Positions 17,884 to 26,446 of a DNA stretch of 64,000 nucleotides are shown piece by piece. Numbering within the stretch: position 1 is the stretch's first letter; each line of letters starts with the position of its first letter. A program made the translations under genes and the position numbers. The notes under the pieces are model-generated. The model was not told where the DNA came from, ran no database searches, and was given only the letters and a program-made list of their open reading frames with translations. The stretch comes from Alphaproteobacteria bacterium (lineage in GTDB: Bacteria > Pseudomonadota > Alphaproteobacteria > DSM-16000 > Inquilinaceae). The stretch is from the NCBI GenBank assembly GCA_028281925.1, contig JANQIX010000055.1:1-64000 (forward strand), in the 5' to 3' direction.

Positions 17884-18576
17884 CTAAGGCGCCTGACGAC
17901 CGTCTTCGCTTTCCCGCCACTCGTTTCTGAGGCTGTCGCCCTGACCGACGAACTGCGCGGCAGTGGGCGTGACGGCAAGAATGCGATCAATGCGGAAATG
18001 GCGAAAATCGCCGCGAAGCTCACACCAAGCGGCCAGCACGATGGAGCCGATGTAGTAGACAATGGCGATCGGCAGGACGGTGCGCGTTGAATGAACCCCG
18101 TCAGCGTCCTGATAGACCAGCGACACCTTGCGTTCTTCCCGGATTGCCCGGCGCAGCGCACTGACGTCTACCATCGAAGGTGGAATTGGGCTCCAGGCCG
18201 ACACCTGCAGCGAAGGGCCGTCGAAGGCGACCTCCTGCGGCTCGTGAAGGACCGCGCGGATCTTGTTCGCCACGCGTTCTGCCGCCCGTTGCAGTCCGGC
18301 ATCCCCGGTACGCCGGAGAAGGGCAAGGCCGACGATGATGGCCTCGATCTCCTCCGACCCGAAATTGATCGGCGGCAGGTCGAACCCGGACCGCAGGATG
18401 TAGCCGATGCCAGCGGCCCCGTCGATCGGAACGCGCATCGCCTGCAGGGCCGCAATGTCCCGGTAGGCTGTACGTTTTGAGACCTCCAGCTGATCGGCGA
18501 TCGCCTGGGCGGTCATAGGCACTCGCGCCTGCCTCAGTATCTGGATGATCTCGAACATCCGGATCGGGCGAGACAC
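17884..18576 (-). CDS. HTH/WYL-domain transcriptional regulator (YafY-like)
   Basis: The 230-residue protein has an N-terminal winged-helix DNA-binding region (RMFEIIQILR through VSKRTAYRDIAALQAMRVPI). A C-terminal WYL domain includes SLVYQDADG, IAIVYYIGSIVLAAWCELR and FRHFRIDRILAV. The GTG start at 18576 has an AGGAGT site. WYL proteins often sense a ligand or nucleic acid and regulate the divergent gene, here a YqfO-like protein. A long imperfect palindrome at 18613-18656 lies between the two starts and is the obvious operator candidate. Confidence 0.88.
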   Translation of the reverse strand: MSRPIRMFEIIQILRQARVPMTAQAIADQLEVSKRTAYRDIAALQAMRVPIDGAAGIGYILRSGFDLPPINFGSEEIEAIIVGLALLRRTGDAGLQRAAERVANKIRAVLHEPQEVAFDGPSLQVSAWSPIPPSMVDVSALRRAIREERKVSLVYQDADGVHSTRTVLPIAIVYYIGSIVLAAWCELRGDFRHFRIDRILAVTPTAAQFVGQGDSLRNEWRESEDGRQAP

Positions 18577-18612
18577 GTTCCACTCCTTCTCGCAGGTATC
18601 CGCCCCAACGGA

Positions 18613-18656
18613 TACTGAACCGCTGCTGACAGCCAGTTGGCAGCAGCGGTTCGGTA
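18613..18656. promoter_or_regulatory. Long palindrome in divergent promoter region (putative WYL-regulator operator)
   Basis: TACTGAACCGCTGCTG (18613-18628) and CAGCAGCGGTTCGGTA (18641-18656) are reverse complements over 16 positions with one mismatch, including a perfect 12-base core. The spacer is 12 bases. It sits 37 bases from the regulator start and 43 bases from the divergent gene start. Confidence 0.6.
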
Positions 18657-18698
18657 GGGTCACAGCCGCCAACGGAAAACTCAAGTGTGGAGCATGCG

Positions 18699-19145
18699 AT
18701 GAAGGACCGCGGATTCGAGACGACATCCGTGCGCATGGAACGGCTGCTGCTGATCTCGGTGTTCGCACCCGAAGCCGATGTTGACCGCATCCTGCAGCAG
18801 GTGCGGGCGATCGACCCTCTGGCCCAGGGCGAGAAGTACGACAGCAACGCCTTTCAGACTGCGGCCGGAACGGAACGCTATCGTCCGCTTCAGGGTGCGG
18901 CAGCCGGCCCGGAGACTGCAGTCCGCAGTCGGCCGGGTGTCATGGAAGTCAGCTTCGAGCTCCCCGATGACCAGGGCCTGCTGGAACGCGTCGTCGAAGC
19001 CATCTTCCAGGTCCACAGCTATCAGGAGCCGGTGATCCGGGTGCAGCAGGTGCTCACCAGCCGCTCCAAGGGCCTCGACGACAGCGCCAATCCCCATCGA
19101 TGGTGGAACACCACCGGCGATTGGAAGAAGGCTGCGGAGAGCTGA
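18699..19145 (+). CDS. YqfO/NIF3-CutA-like ferredoxin-fold protein
   Basis: The 148-residue protein pairs a first half ending in an EKYDSNAFQTAAGTERYRPL block with a second half MEVSFELPDDQGLLERVVEA then HSYQEPVIRV. This order resembles the YqfO insert domain of NIF3-family proteins (YDSCSF, G-TFRPLEGA, HPYEEPAY), whose ferredoxin-like fold is shared with CutA. The ATG at 18699 has a GGAG site 6 bases upstream; the GTG at 18687 in the same frame does not. Function is not established. Pairing with a divergent WYL regulator suggests it is the regulator's main target. Confidence 0.6.
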   Translation: MKDRGFETTSVRMERLLLISVFAPEADVDRILQQVRAIDPLAQGEKYDSNAFQTAAGTERYRPLQGAAAGPETAVRSRPGVMEVSFELPDDQGLLERVVEAIFQVHSYQEPVIRVQQVLTSRSKGLDDSANPHRWWNTTGDWKKAAES

Positions 19146-19173
19146 TGGACGGTTCGTGCGGGCGTAAGCGCGC

Positions 19174-20076
19174 CTATTGACGCCCCGGTTCGCTCCCGCT
19201 CGGTACCGGGCGATGGACGGTCGCCCGCGCCGGCCGGCGGCCCCCCACCCCCTGCAGAACGCCCAAGACGCCGCAACGGACGAAATCTGACCGGCTGAGG
19301 GCGACCCGGCCGGCAATCGGATCGCCCCGCCGCAACAGCTTGGCGAGGCGCTTCGCCAGCCGCACGATCACGGCGGATTCCATCGCAAACCGCCGGCTGG
19401 TCAGGTGCCCCGGCAGGGCCGAAGCGCGGTCCAGCAGGTCTTGGGTCCCGTCAAGGCAGAGATCCATCACGGCCCGCAGCCCGGGGCTTGCCTGGTCCGC
19501 CTGCAGATCATCGACCGACACGCCATTGGCCGCCATCCAGTCCGTTGGCAGATAGACGCGATTGAGATCGCGGTGGTCGTCCTTGGCGTCCTGCAGGTGG
19601 TTCAGGACCTGCAGCGCGTCGCAGAGCGGATCGGATGCGTCATAGACCGACGGCGGCTCTCCATGCAGATCGACCAGGTAGCGCCCGACGGGAGAGGCCG
19701 AATAGGCGCAATACCCCATCAACTCGCCCCAATCGCGATATCTGAGCTTGGTCGCGTCCTGGCGGAAGGCGGTGAGGATGTCCAGACCATGCCGTTCGGA
19801 AACACCCGTTTCCGCGAGGCTCGCGCGCAGGCGATGGGCAACGCCGCAAGCCGGGTCGTCGTTCTCGCCGGTCAGCGCGGCCGCCAGCGCATCGAGTCGC
19901 GCCACCTTGTCGGCAGGCTGCAGGTCCCCGTTGTCGGCGATATCGTCGGCCGCGCGCGCGAACGCATAGAACCGCGCGATGTGCGGCCTAAACCGCGCAG
20001 GCAGCAGCCAGGACCCGACGGGGAAGTTCTCGTCCTTCGCGGTCTTTCCCGAGGGGGTTTCGACAGAGCTGGTCAA
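19174..20076 (-). CDS. hpnC: Squalene/hydroxysqualene synthase HpnC
   Basis: The protein is a trans-isoprenyl diphosphate synthase of the squalene/phytoene type. It shows the opening ETPSGKTAKDENFPVGSWLL characteristic of HpnC, the first Asp-rich motif ARAADDIAD and the second, NHLQDAKDDHRD. In hopanoid producers HpnC, HpnD and HpnE jointly turn farnesyl diphosphate into squalene; HpnD and HpnE are not in the window. The start is uncertain: TTG 20076 matches the family's usual N-terminus, while an upstream GTG at 20157 would overlap hpnB by 38 bases. Confidence 0.88.
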   Translation of the reverse strand: MTSSVETPSGKTAKDENFPVGSWLLPARFRPHIARFYAFARAADDIADNGDLQPADKVARLDALAAALTGENDDPACGVAHRLRASLAETGVSERHGLDILTAFRQDATKLRYRDWGELMGYCAYSASPVGRYLVDLHGEPPSVYDASDPLCDALQVLNHLQDAKDDHRDLNRVYLPTDWMAANGVSVDDLQADQASPGLRAVMDLCLDGTQDLLDRASALPGHLTSRRFAMESAVIVRLAKRLAKLLRRGDPIAGRVALSRSDFVRCGVLGVLQGVGGRRPARATVHRPVPSGSEPGRQ

Positions 20077-20119
20077 GAATGCATCAATCGCTGGTCGGAC
20101 AACGGCCCGAAATCGATCC

Positions 20120-21292
20120 TCACGCAGGGCGATGAACGCGCCCCTTCCACAAACCACCCCGTCCCCGCCAATGGCGGATGGCAGAATGGACCGTCATGAA
20201 ACTATAGAGAACGCCAGCAATCGGCAACAAGGGCGCAATAGCCAGCCTATCCCCTTGATGGCGCAAGGTCGGAACGAAGCTGGCGGTCATCAGGCCCCAG
20301 GCGGCCAGTCCCATCAAGCCCGCAACGGCGCTGCCGTGCACCCACCAGCCGAGCGCCAGCAGTGGCGGCACCAGATAGGTCAGCACCATGCCGACAATGG
20401 TGCCGGCAAGCCGCCAGACGGAATGGTCCAATTCGGTGAATGCCGTGCGCGCAACCATGTCCCAGACCGGCCGGATGCCGGCGTAGGGCCGCAGGCTCTC
20501 CACACAGCTGGTCAGGCCCAGAAGGATACGATGCCGGCCGCCGCCGCGGCCCTTGATGCGGCGTGCCAGCGCAATGTCGTCGATCAGCGCGTTGCGGATC
20601 GCGCCATAGCCGCCGGCCTCGGCAAAGGCGTCTGCCCTCACCAGGACGGCACCGCCCGCCGCCGCGGCCTCCCGGCGGCGGGGATCGTTGACTCGCGCGA
20701 ACGGGTAGAGCTTCTGGAAGAAATAGATAAACGCCGGAATCAGCAGAGCGGCCCAGACGCCACGGCGCCAGAGACGGACCATGCCGGACACCAGGTCACA
20801 GCCCTTTGTTTCCGCCATTGCGACCATGCGGCGGACCGAGAGCCCGTCATGGCGGATATCGGCATCGGTAAACAGGAAGTACGCCGGCTGCAGCCCGGCC
20901 ACCGCGGCATGCTCCACGCCCTGGGTCAGCGCCCAGAGTTTGCCGGCCCAGCCCGACGGCAACTGCGCCGCTTCGATCACCGTCAAGCGCTCTTCGCCCG
21001 TCGCAGCCAGTGCGTCGGCAATGCGGCGCGTGCCATCCGTGCTGTGATCGTTCACCAGGATGATCGAAAGGCGGCCCGGATAGTCCTGACCTAGCAGCGA
21101 CTGCAGGCACGGCTCGATCACCGCCTCTTCGTCACGGGCCGGCACCACGGCCAAGACATGCGGCCAGTCGTCCAGCGTGCCGGGATCCCCGTCGATGCGC
21201 TGATCGGCCCGCCAGAAGCCGCCACGGCCTGCGATCAGATAAAGCCAGATTGTGAGAGAGATCCCAGCCGGGATCATCAGCACCAAGTCCAT
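20120..21292 (-). CDS. hpnB: Hopanoid-associated glycosyltransferase HpnB
   Basis: The 390-residue family 2 glycosyltransferase has an N-terminal membrane anchor (LVLMIPAGISLTIWLYLIAG). It carries the nucleotide-binding start LAVVPARDEE, the VNDHSTDGT segment and the DxD-type FTDADIRHDG motif. C-terminal membrane segments include MVLTYLVPPLLALGWWVHG. The order hpnB then hpnC on one strand is usual in hopanoid clusters and supports the HpnB assignment over a generic glycosyltransferase. A CAGGGT ribosome-like site precedes the ATG at 21292. Confidence 0.88.
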   Translation of the reverse strand: MDLVLMIPAGISLTIWLYLIAGRGGFWRADQRIDGDPGTLDDWPHVLAVVPARDEEAVIEPCLQSLLGQDYPGRLSIILVNDHSTDGTRRIADALAATGEERLTVIEAAQLPSGWAGKLWALTQGVEHAAVAGLQPAYFLFTDADIRHDGLSVRRMVAMAETKGCDLVSGMVRLWRRGVWAALLIPAFIYFFQKLYPFARVNDPRRREAAAAGGAVLVRADAFAEAGGYGAIRNALIDDIALARRIKGRGGGRHRILLGLTSCVESLRPYAGIRPVWDMVARTAFTELDHSVWRLAGTIVGMVLTYLVPPLLALGWWVHGSAVAGLMGLAAWGLMTASFVPTLRHQGDRLAIAPLLPIAGVLYSFMTVHSAIRHWRGRGGLWKGRVHRPA

Positions 21293-21502
21293 ACCCTGCA
21301 CCCTTGAGAGAACGCGCCGCGATTCGTGCGCCTCCCTGAAGGTCAGGTCAGATGCAGACGCCTTCCTGTCAAGCAGTCGGTCACATTTCCGCCACCGGCC
21401 CATTGCACCGTCCGGCCGCTTCGGCAGGGCAGCGGGCCGGCGCCCGGGCCTTTCCTGGAAACGGTCTTTCGTTTCCGACCGATCCGCAGAGGAGGCTTTG
21501 CG

Positions 21503-23560
21503 GTGCGCAGTTTTCTGACCGCTCTCGCCCTCGTCATTCTCATGGCATCGGCCGCCTCGGTCCCGGCACGGGCGGAACGCGTGGCGCTGGTGATCGGCAA
21601 TGGCGACTATGAGCATATCCCCGACCTCGCCAACCCGGCCAACGATGCGCGCGTGATCGCCGATACCCTGCGTCTGACCGGCTTCACCGTGCTGGAGGCC
21701 AGCGACGCCGACCGCATGGGCATGGAACAGGCGATCCGGCAGTTCGGCGCGGAAGCGCGCGGCGCGGAAGCCGCCCTGTTCTTCTATGCGGGCCACGGGC
21801 TGCAGTACGGCGACCGCAACTATCTGCTGCCCGTCGGCGCCACGGCGGACGAACCGGCGGATCTGCGCTATGAGGCCGTGCCGCTGGACCTGGTGATGGC
21901 GGAGCTGGACGAGGCCGCGGCCGATGTCAGCCTCGTCATCCTCGATGCCTGCCGCGACAACCCGCTGGTGACCCGGCTGGCGGAGCGTGCGTCTGCGCTT
22001 GGCCGCAGCGTCGAAACCGGCCGCGGCCTGGCGGTGGTGCGAGGGGCCGCCGGAACGCTGATCGCCTATGCCACGGCGCCTGGTGACATCGCGCTGGACG
22101 GTGACGGCCAGAACAGCCCGTTCACGACAGCGCTGGCGGAATGGCTGCCGCAGCCCGGCATGGAAGTGGGGCTGATGTTCCGCAAGGTTCGGGAGGCGGT
22201 GATCGAGTCCACCGGCGGCTCGCAGGTGCCCTGGGTGGAGGAGGCGATCCTCGGCGAGTTCTATTTCGTGCCGCAGCCCGATGCTTTGGCCGACCCCGCA
22301 CCGGACGCCGATACCGCCGATCAGGCCGAAACGCTGTTCTGGGCGACCGTGGCGGAGAGCCAGAACGCAGCCGACTTCGAAGCCTATCTGCGGCGCTTCC
22401 CCGATGGTGTCTTCGCCGAACTCGCAAGCAACCGGATCGACGAGATCGAAACGGCCTCGCCGCATACCCTGCGCCTGCCGGCGGTCACTGCTGAGCCGCT
22501 CAACGGCACCATCGATGTGGCGACCGATATCGGGCGCATCGTGTTCACCTTCGATCAGCCGATGCGCATGGACAGCTGGTCGCTGGTCACGGTCACCGGC
22601 TATCCGTTCCCGCCGCCGACGGCCGAGAGCGCCCGCTGGCGGGACGCCCACACCTTCGAGCTGCCGCTGGCAACGCTGCAGCCGGCGACGACCTATGGCC
22701 TGCGGCTGACAGGCGCGCAGCCGGAGGGTTTCCGCAGCGCCCTGCACGATGTCCCGCTGCCCGACACGCTGATCGTGTTCACGACGTCCGCCATCGCTGC
22801 CGAAGACGACCCCGACATCCCCGATGTCCTGACGATCGACCTGGATGCCAACGGTGGCGATCCGGCATGGGCCATCGAGGCGCTGCGGCTCTTGGAGTAT
22901 CCGATCGCCGAAGGGGCGGGCCCGACCAGCGACGACGTTATGGCAGCGATCCGCGACTTCCAGGACGAACTGGGTGCCGATGAGACGGGCCAGTTGACCT
23001 CCGAGCAGCGTGTCGCGCTGGCGACCGCGGCCGCCGAAGCCGCCGCTGCGTATGCGGAAGCGGCTGCCGAGATCGGGCGGGAGCGGGCGGAAGCGGCCCG
23101 AGAGGCCGCCGACGACGATGATGCCCTGGATCATCGCGAAGAGGGAGACTTCCACTACCGGGGCGAAGACCCCGACCGCGCGACCGTCACCGTCGGCGTG
23201 ATGGAATGGCTGCCCGGCAGCGACGAAGCGGGCGAACGGTACGAAGGCGAGTTCTCCGAGGGCGACGGCACAGGATATGGCGTGGCCTATTGGCCGGACG
23301 GCAGCCGTTACGAAGGGGAGTTCACGGAATCGACGGGCGAAAACTTCGGCGTCTGGATTGGCCCCGACGGCAGCCGCCTTGCCGGGCAATGGCTGAGCGA
23401 CGTGTTTCACGGCTTCGGCACCGGCGAGTCAGCCAATGGCGGGCGCCAGATCGGTGTCTGGAGGGACGGCGAGCCACATGGCTACGGTGCCTACACCCAT
23501 GCCGACGAGCGGGACGACCGCGGCCTGTGGCAGGCAGGAGAGTTGGTGGAGAGGCTGTAA
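21503..23560 (+). CDS. Exported caspase-family protein with Ig-like, PG-binding-like and MORN domains
   Basis: A GTG start with GGAGG 7 bases upstream gives a signal peptide (FLTALALVILMASAASVPARA) and 685 residues. Residues 25-250 form a caspase-fold (peptidase C14) domain with the catalytic dyad His98 (FFYAGHGLQYG) and Cys150 (VILDACRDN). Next come a TPR-like patch, an Ig-like domain (about 330-430) and a peptidoglycan-binding-like helical segment (MAAIRDFQDELGADETGQL). The C-terminal MORN-type repeats include YEGEFSEG, GYGVAYWPDGSRYEGEF and GYGAYTHAD. The dyad is intact, so it may be an active periplasmic cysteine protease. It is one of two tandem paralogues. Confidence 0.88.
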   Translation: MRSFLTALALVILMASAASVPARAERVALVIGNGDYEHIPDLANPANDARVIADTLRLTGFTVLEASDADRMGMEQAIRQFGAEARGAEAALFFYAGHGLQYGDRNYLLPVGATADEPADLRYEAVPLDLVMAELDEAAADVSLVILDACRDNPLVTRLAERASALGRSVETGRGLAVVRGAAGTLIAYATAPGDIALDGDGQNSPFTTALAEWLPQPGMEVGLMFRKVREAVIESTGGSQVPWVEEAILGEFYFVPQPDALADPAPDADTADQAETLFWATVAESQNAADFEAYLRRFPDGVFAELASNRIDEIETASPHTLRLPAVTAEPLNGTIDVATDIGRIVFTFDQPMRMDSWSLVTVTGYPFPPPTAESARWRDAHTFELPLATLQPATTYGLRLTGAQPEGFRSALHDVPLPDTLIVFTTSAIAAEDDPDIPDVLTIDLDANGGDPAWAIEALRLLEYPIAEGAGPTSDDVMAAIRDFQDELGADETGQLTSEQRVALATAAAEAAAAYAEAAAEIGRERAEAAREAADDDDALDHREEGDFHYRGEDPDRATVTVGVMEWLPGSDEAGERYEGEFSEGDGTGYGVAYWPDGSRYEGEFTESTGENFGVWIGPDGSRLAGQWLSDVFHGFGTGESANGGRQIGVWRDGEPHGYGAYTHADERDDRGLWQAGELVERL

Positions 23561-23857
23561 CCCGCACTTCTTCATGCAATCGAGCACAGTCGGCTCGCGC
23601 TACACCCCAATTCACCGCGTGCGCCATACGGCCTAGCAGAGCTTCCTTGGGCCGTTCAGCCCTCGCTGGCGCGTCGGGATTCGGGGTGGCAACTGTCATG
23701 CGCCTAGTTCACACTTGTGTTACTCTTCAAGCGGTCCGTCATGGGTTCCCGCCTCAAGGCTATTCCCGACATACGGGAAATTATCCGGCTTGCAGAGGGG
23801 CTGGCGGAACGCGGTGCGTCATGGTTGCGCCGCGTCGATCGGAAAGGAGGCCTTGCG

Positions 23858-25669
23858 GTGCGCCGCACGCTGATCGCATGCGCCCTGATGCTGGCGATCG
23901 GTTCGGCTGCCGCTTTTCCGGCCCGGGCCGAGAGGGTGGCTTTGGTGATCGGCAACGGCGCCTATGTCCACATCCCCTTTCTGGCCAACCCCGTCAATGA
24001 TGCCAGAGGCATTGCGGATACCCTGCGGTCGATCGGCTTTGCCGTGCTTGAAGCCTCCGATCTGGACCGCAACGGCATGGAACAGGCCATTCGCCAGTTC
24101 GGCACGCGGGCGCGCGATGCTGAGGCAGCGCTGTTCTTCTATGCCGGCCATGGCCTGCAATACGCCGATGAGAATTACCTGCTGCCCGTGGGGGCAACGG
24201 CCGATGAACCGTCCGACCTGCGCTATGAGGCCGTTCCGCTGGACCTGGTGATGGCGGAAATCGACGAGGCCGAGGCCGATGTCAGCCTGATCATTCTCGA
24301 TGCCTGCCGCGACAATCCGTTGGTCGCCCGGCTCTCTGGCGCGTCACGCAGCAGCGACGATGGCCGCGGCCTGGCGGCCGTGCGCGGGGCGACGGGCACC
24401 CTGATCGCCTATGCGACAGCGCCCGGCGAGATCGCGCAGGACGGCGACGGCCCGCACAGCCCGTTCACCTCGGCGTTGCTGCAATGGCTGCCGCAACCCG
24501 GCCTTGAGGTCGGGATCATGTTCCGCAGGGTCAGGGAGTCGGTGATCGAGGCGACCAATGGGGCCCAGGTGCCGTGGGTGGAGGAATCGATCCTCGGAGA
24601 GTTCTATTTCGTTCCCCTTCCGGCGGAACCAACGGGCGCGGCAGTACAGCCTGTCGCCGACAATCGGGCGGAAATCGTGTTCTGGGAGACCGTGGCCGAC
24701 AGCCGCGATGCCGCCGATTTCGAAGCCTACCTGCGGCAGTTTCCAAGCGGCGTCTTCGCCGACCTCGCCCGCAACCGGATTGCCCAGATCCGTGGCGGGG
24801 CACCGGGCGCCGCACCGACCGGCGCCAGCGCAGGCAGTGCCGCGGCCCCCCAGGTGGACCTGACCTGGGACGTCGGCGACCAGCAATGGGTGCCTGCAGC
24901 ATTGCGGCTTCTGGACTATCCGGTGGCGTCGGGCGCCAGCCTGACCAGCACGGACGTAATGGCAGCGATCCGCGACTTCCAAGACGGGCTGGGCACCGAT
25001 GAGACCGGGCAGCTTACGGCCGACGAGCGCGTTGCGCTGGCGACGGCAGCCGCAGAAGCAGCTGGCCTCAGGGCCGAAGACGCGGCCGAACGCGCCCGCG
25101 ACCGTGCGGAGGATGCCCGTGAGGCCGACAACGGCGGCGTCACGTTTCAGTACGGCGATCGCGAACGGTTCCAGGACTTCGCCACCAACCCCATCGACGC
25201 TGCAGCGGCCTTGCGCGTCATGGAATGGCAGCTGGACAGCGGCAATGCGAGCATCCGCTACGAAGGCGAATTCTCCAACGGACAGATTCAGGGCCACGGT
25301 GTGGCCTACCGTCCGGACGGCAGCCGCTACGAAGGGCAGTTCGCCGCATCGGCGGGCAACGGCTATGGCGTGCGCATCGGCCCCGACGGCAGTCGCCTGT
25401 CAGGCCAATGGAACAATGACGTGTTCGAAGGCTTCGGGGTCAGCGAAGATGCTGACGGCCGGCTGTGGATCGGCGCGTGGCGCGACGGCGGGCCGAACGG
25501 CTATGGCACCTATCTGCACCCGAACGGGTTCTATGACCGCGGCCTGTGGCAGGAAGGCACGCTGATCGAGCGTCACCTGACGGAGCCTGTGAGCGTTCCG
25601 CGCATGCCCGAGCCTGACGAGCGCCGGTCCATCTTCTCTCTGGAAGACGATCGGCAGTGGAGCAGGTAG
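23858..25669 (+). CDS. Exported caspase-family protein with MORN repeats (paralogue)
   Basis: A GTG start preceded by AAAGGAGG encodes 603 residues. The signal peptide and caspase domain align without gaps to the upstream gene (His98 in FFYAGHGLQYA, Cys150 in IILDACRDN). The Ig-like domain of the first copy is missing; a short Ala/Gly-rich linker joins the caspase part to the same peptidoglycan-binding-like segment (MAAIRDFQDGLGTDETGQL) and MORN repeats (YEGEFSNGQ, GYGVRIGPDGS, GYGTYLHPNGFYDRG). The last 97 bases overlap the convergent methyltransferase gene. It looks like a tandem duplication followed by domain loss or gain. Confidence 0.88.
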   Translation: MRRTLIACALMLAIGSAAAFPARAERVALVIGNGAYVHIPFLANPVNDARGIADTLRSIGFAVLEASDLDRNGMEQAIRQFGTRARDAEAALFFYAGHGLQYADENYLLPVGATADEPSDLRYEAVPLDLVMAEIDEAEADVSLIILDACRDNPLVARLSGASRSSDDGRGLAAVRGATGTLIAYATAPGEIAQDGDGPHSPFTSALLQWLPQPGLEVGIMFRRVRESVIEATNGAQVPWVEESILGEFYFVPLPAEPTGAAVQPVADNRAEIVFWETVADSRDAADFEAYLRQFPSGVFADLARNRIAQIRGGAPGAAPTGASAGSAAAPQVDLTWDVGDQQWVPAALRLLDYPVASGASLTSTDVMAAIRDFQDGLGTDETGQLTADERVALATAAAEAAGLRAEDAAERARDRAEDAREADNGGVTFQYGDRERFQDFATNPIDAAAALRVMEWQLDSGNASIRYEGEFSNGQIQGHGVAYRPDGSRYEGQFAASAGNGYGVRIGPDGSRLSGQWNNDVFEGFGVSEDADGRLWIGAWRDGGPNGYGTYLHPNGFYDRGLWQEGTLIERHLTEPVSVPRMPEPDERRSIFSLEDDRQWSR

Positions 25670-26424
25670 TTCCGGTTGATCCGGAATTTGCGCCGGCGAT
25701 GCCCTGACAGCATGGCGCGGGTGGCGACGACCGTGGCGGTCAGACCCGCGGCGGACAGGCGCGCCTGCAGATCCGCCCCGTATATACGATAGTGGTAGGG
25801 GTGGCCGAAGCGCCGCCACCGTTCAGCCGGCGACGTGACGTCCCTACCCTCTTCCGTCTCTGGCCGCTTGGGGTCATAGGGGACGAGCACGACGGCGGTT
25901 CCGCCGGGCTTCAGCACGCGCGACAACTCCGCCATGGCCGCAGCATCATCGGGAATGTGCTCCAGCACGTGGCTGCACAACACCAGGTCGAACCACGCGG
26001 TGGCAAAGGGCAGTCGTGTCAGGTCGGCGCGGCAGTCAGCGCCCGGGTTGAACTGATCAACGGACAGATAGCGAAGGTTCGGCAAGGCGCGCAGCCGCCG
26101 CTCCAGGCAAGGCTCCGGCGCCACGTGCAGCACACGCAGGCGCTGCCTCAAGAGCGGCGTCCGCTCTCGCAGATAGAGCCACAAGAACCGATGCCGCTCG
26201 ACGGACCCGCAATGCGGACACGCACTGTTCGGCCGGTTGGCGAGCCCGAAGGGGCGATAGCGCGCGGCACGCCCGCCGCAGATGGGGCAATGCAACAGGC
26301 CCGCACGTATGCGGGCCCCGCGGACTGCCGAGCGGCGATACAGCCGCTCCTGACGATAGATCTCCGCCTCCGGCAGACCCAAAAGGGTGACGCGGCCGAG
26401 CTGCCGGCCGAGACCGTAGATCAT
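25573..26424 (-). CDS. Methyltransferase with N-terminal zinc ribbon
   Basis: The 283-residue protein has a CPICGG...CPHCGS four-cysteine zinc ribbon at about 46-72, then a methyltransferase-11-type fold: LHVAPEPCLERRL, LSVDQFNPGADCRADLTRLP, FDLVLCSHVLEHIPDD and LSRVLKPGGTAVVLVPYDP. It resembles sugar- or small-molecule methyltransferases carrying a metal-binding head. The C-terminus is encoded opposite the last 97 bases of the convergent caspase-MORN gene. The C-terminal tail is Arg/Ser-rich and probably not conserved. Confidence 0.8.
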   Translation of the reverse strand: MIYGLGRQLGRVTLLGLPEAEIYRQERLYRRSAVRGARIRAGLLHCPICGGRAARYRPFGLANRPNSACPHCGSVERHRFLWLYLRERTPLLRQRLRVLHVAPEPCLERRLRALPNLRYLSVDQFNPGADCRADLTRLPFATAWFDLVLCSHVLEHIPDDAAAMAELSRVLKPGGTAVVLVPYDPKRPETEEGRDVTSPAERWRRFGHPYHYRIYGADLQARLSAAGLTATVVATRAMLSGHRRRKFRINRNYLLHCRSSSREKMDRRSSGSGMRGTLTGSVR

Positions 26425-26446
26425 TCCCCAAACGGTGCCATGGCTA

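Noticed and set aside
20120..23410. A continuous minus-strand frame of 1096 codons running from hpnB through the region opposite the first caspase gene
   Set aside because: Only the last 390 codons look like a real protein (HpnB). The rest is antisense to the caspase gene and has the His/Arg/Asp-rich composition of a GC-rich shadow frame. A start with a ribosome-like site exists at 21292.
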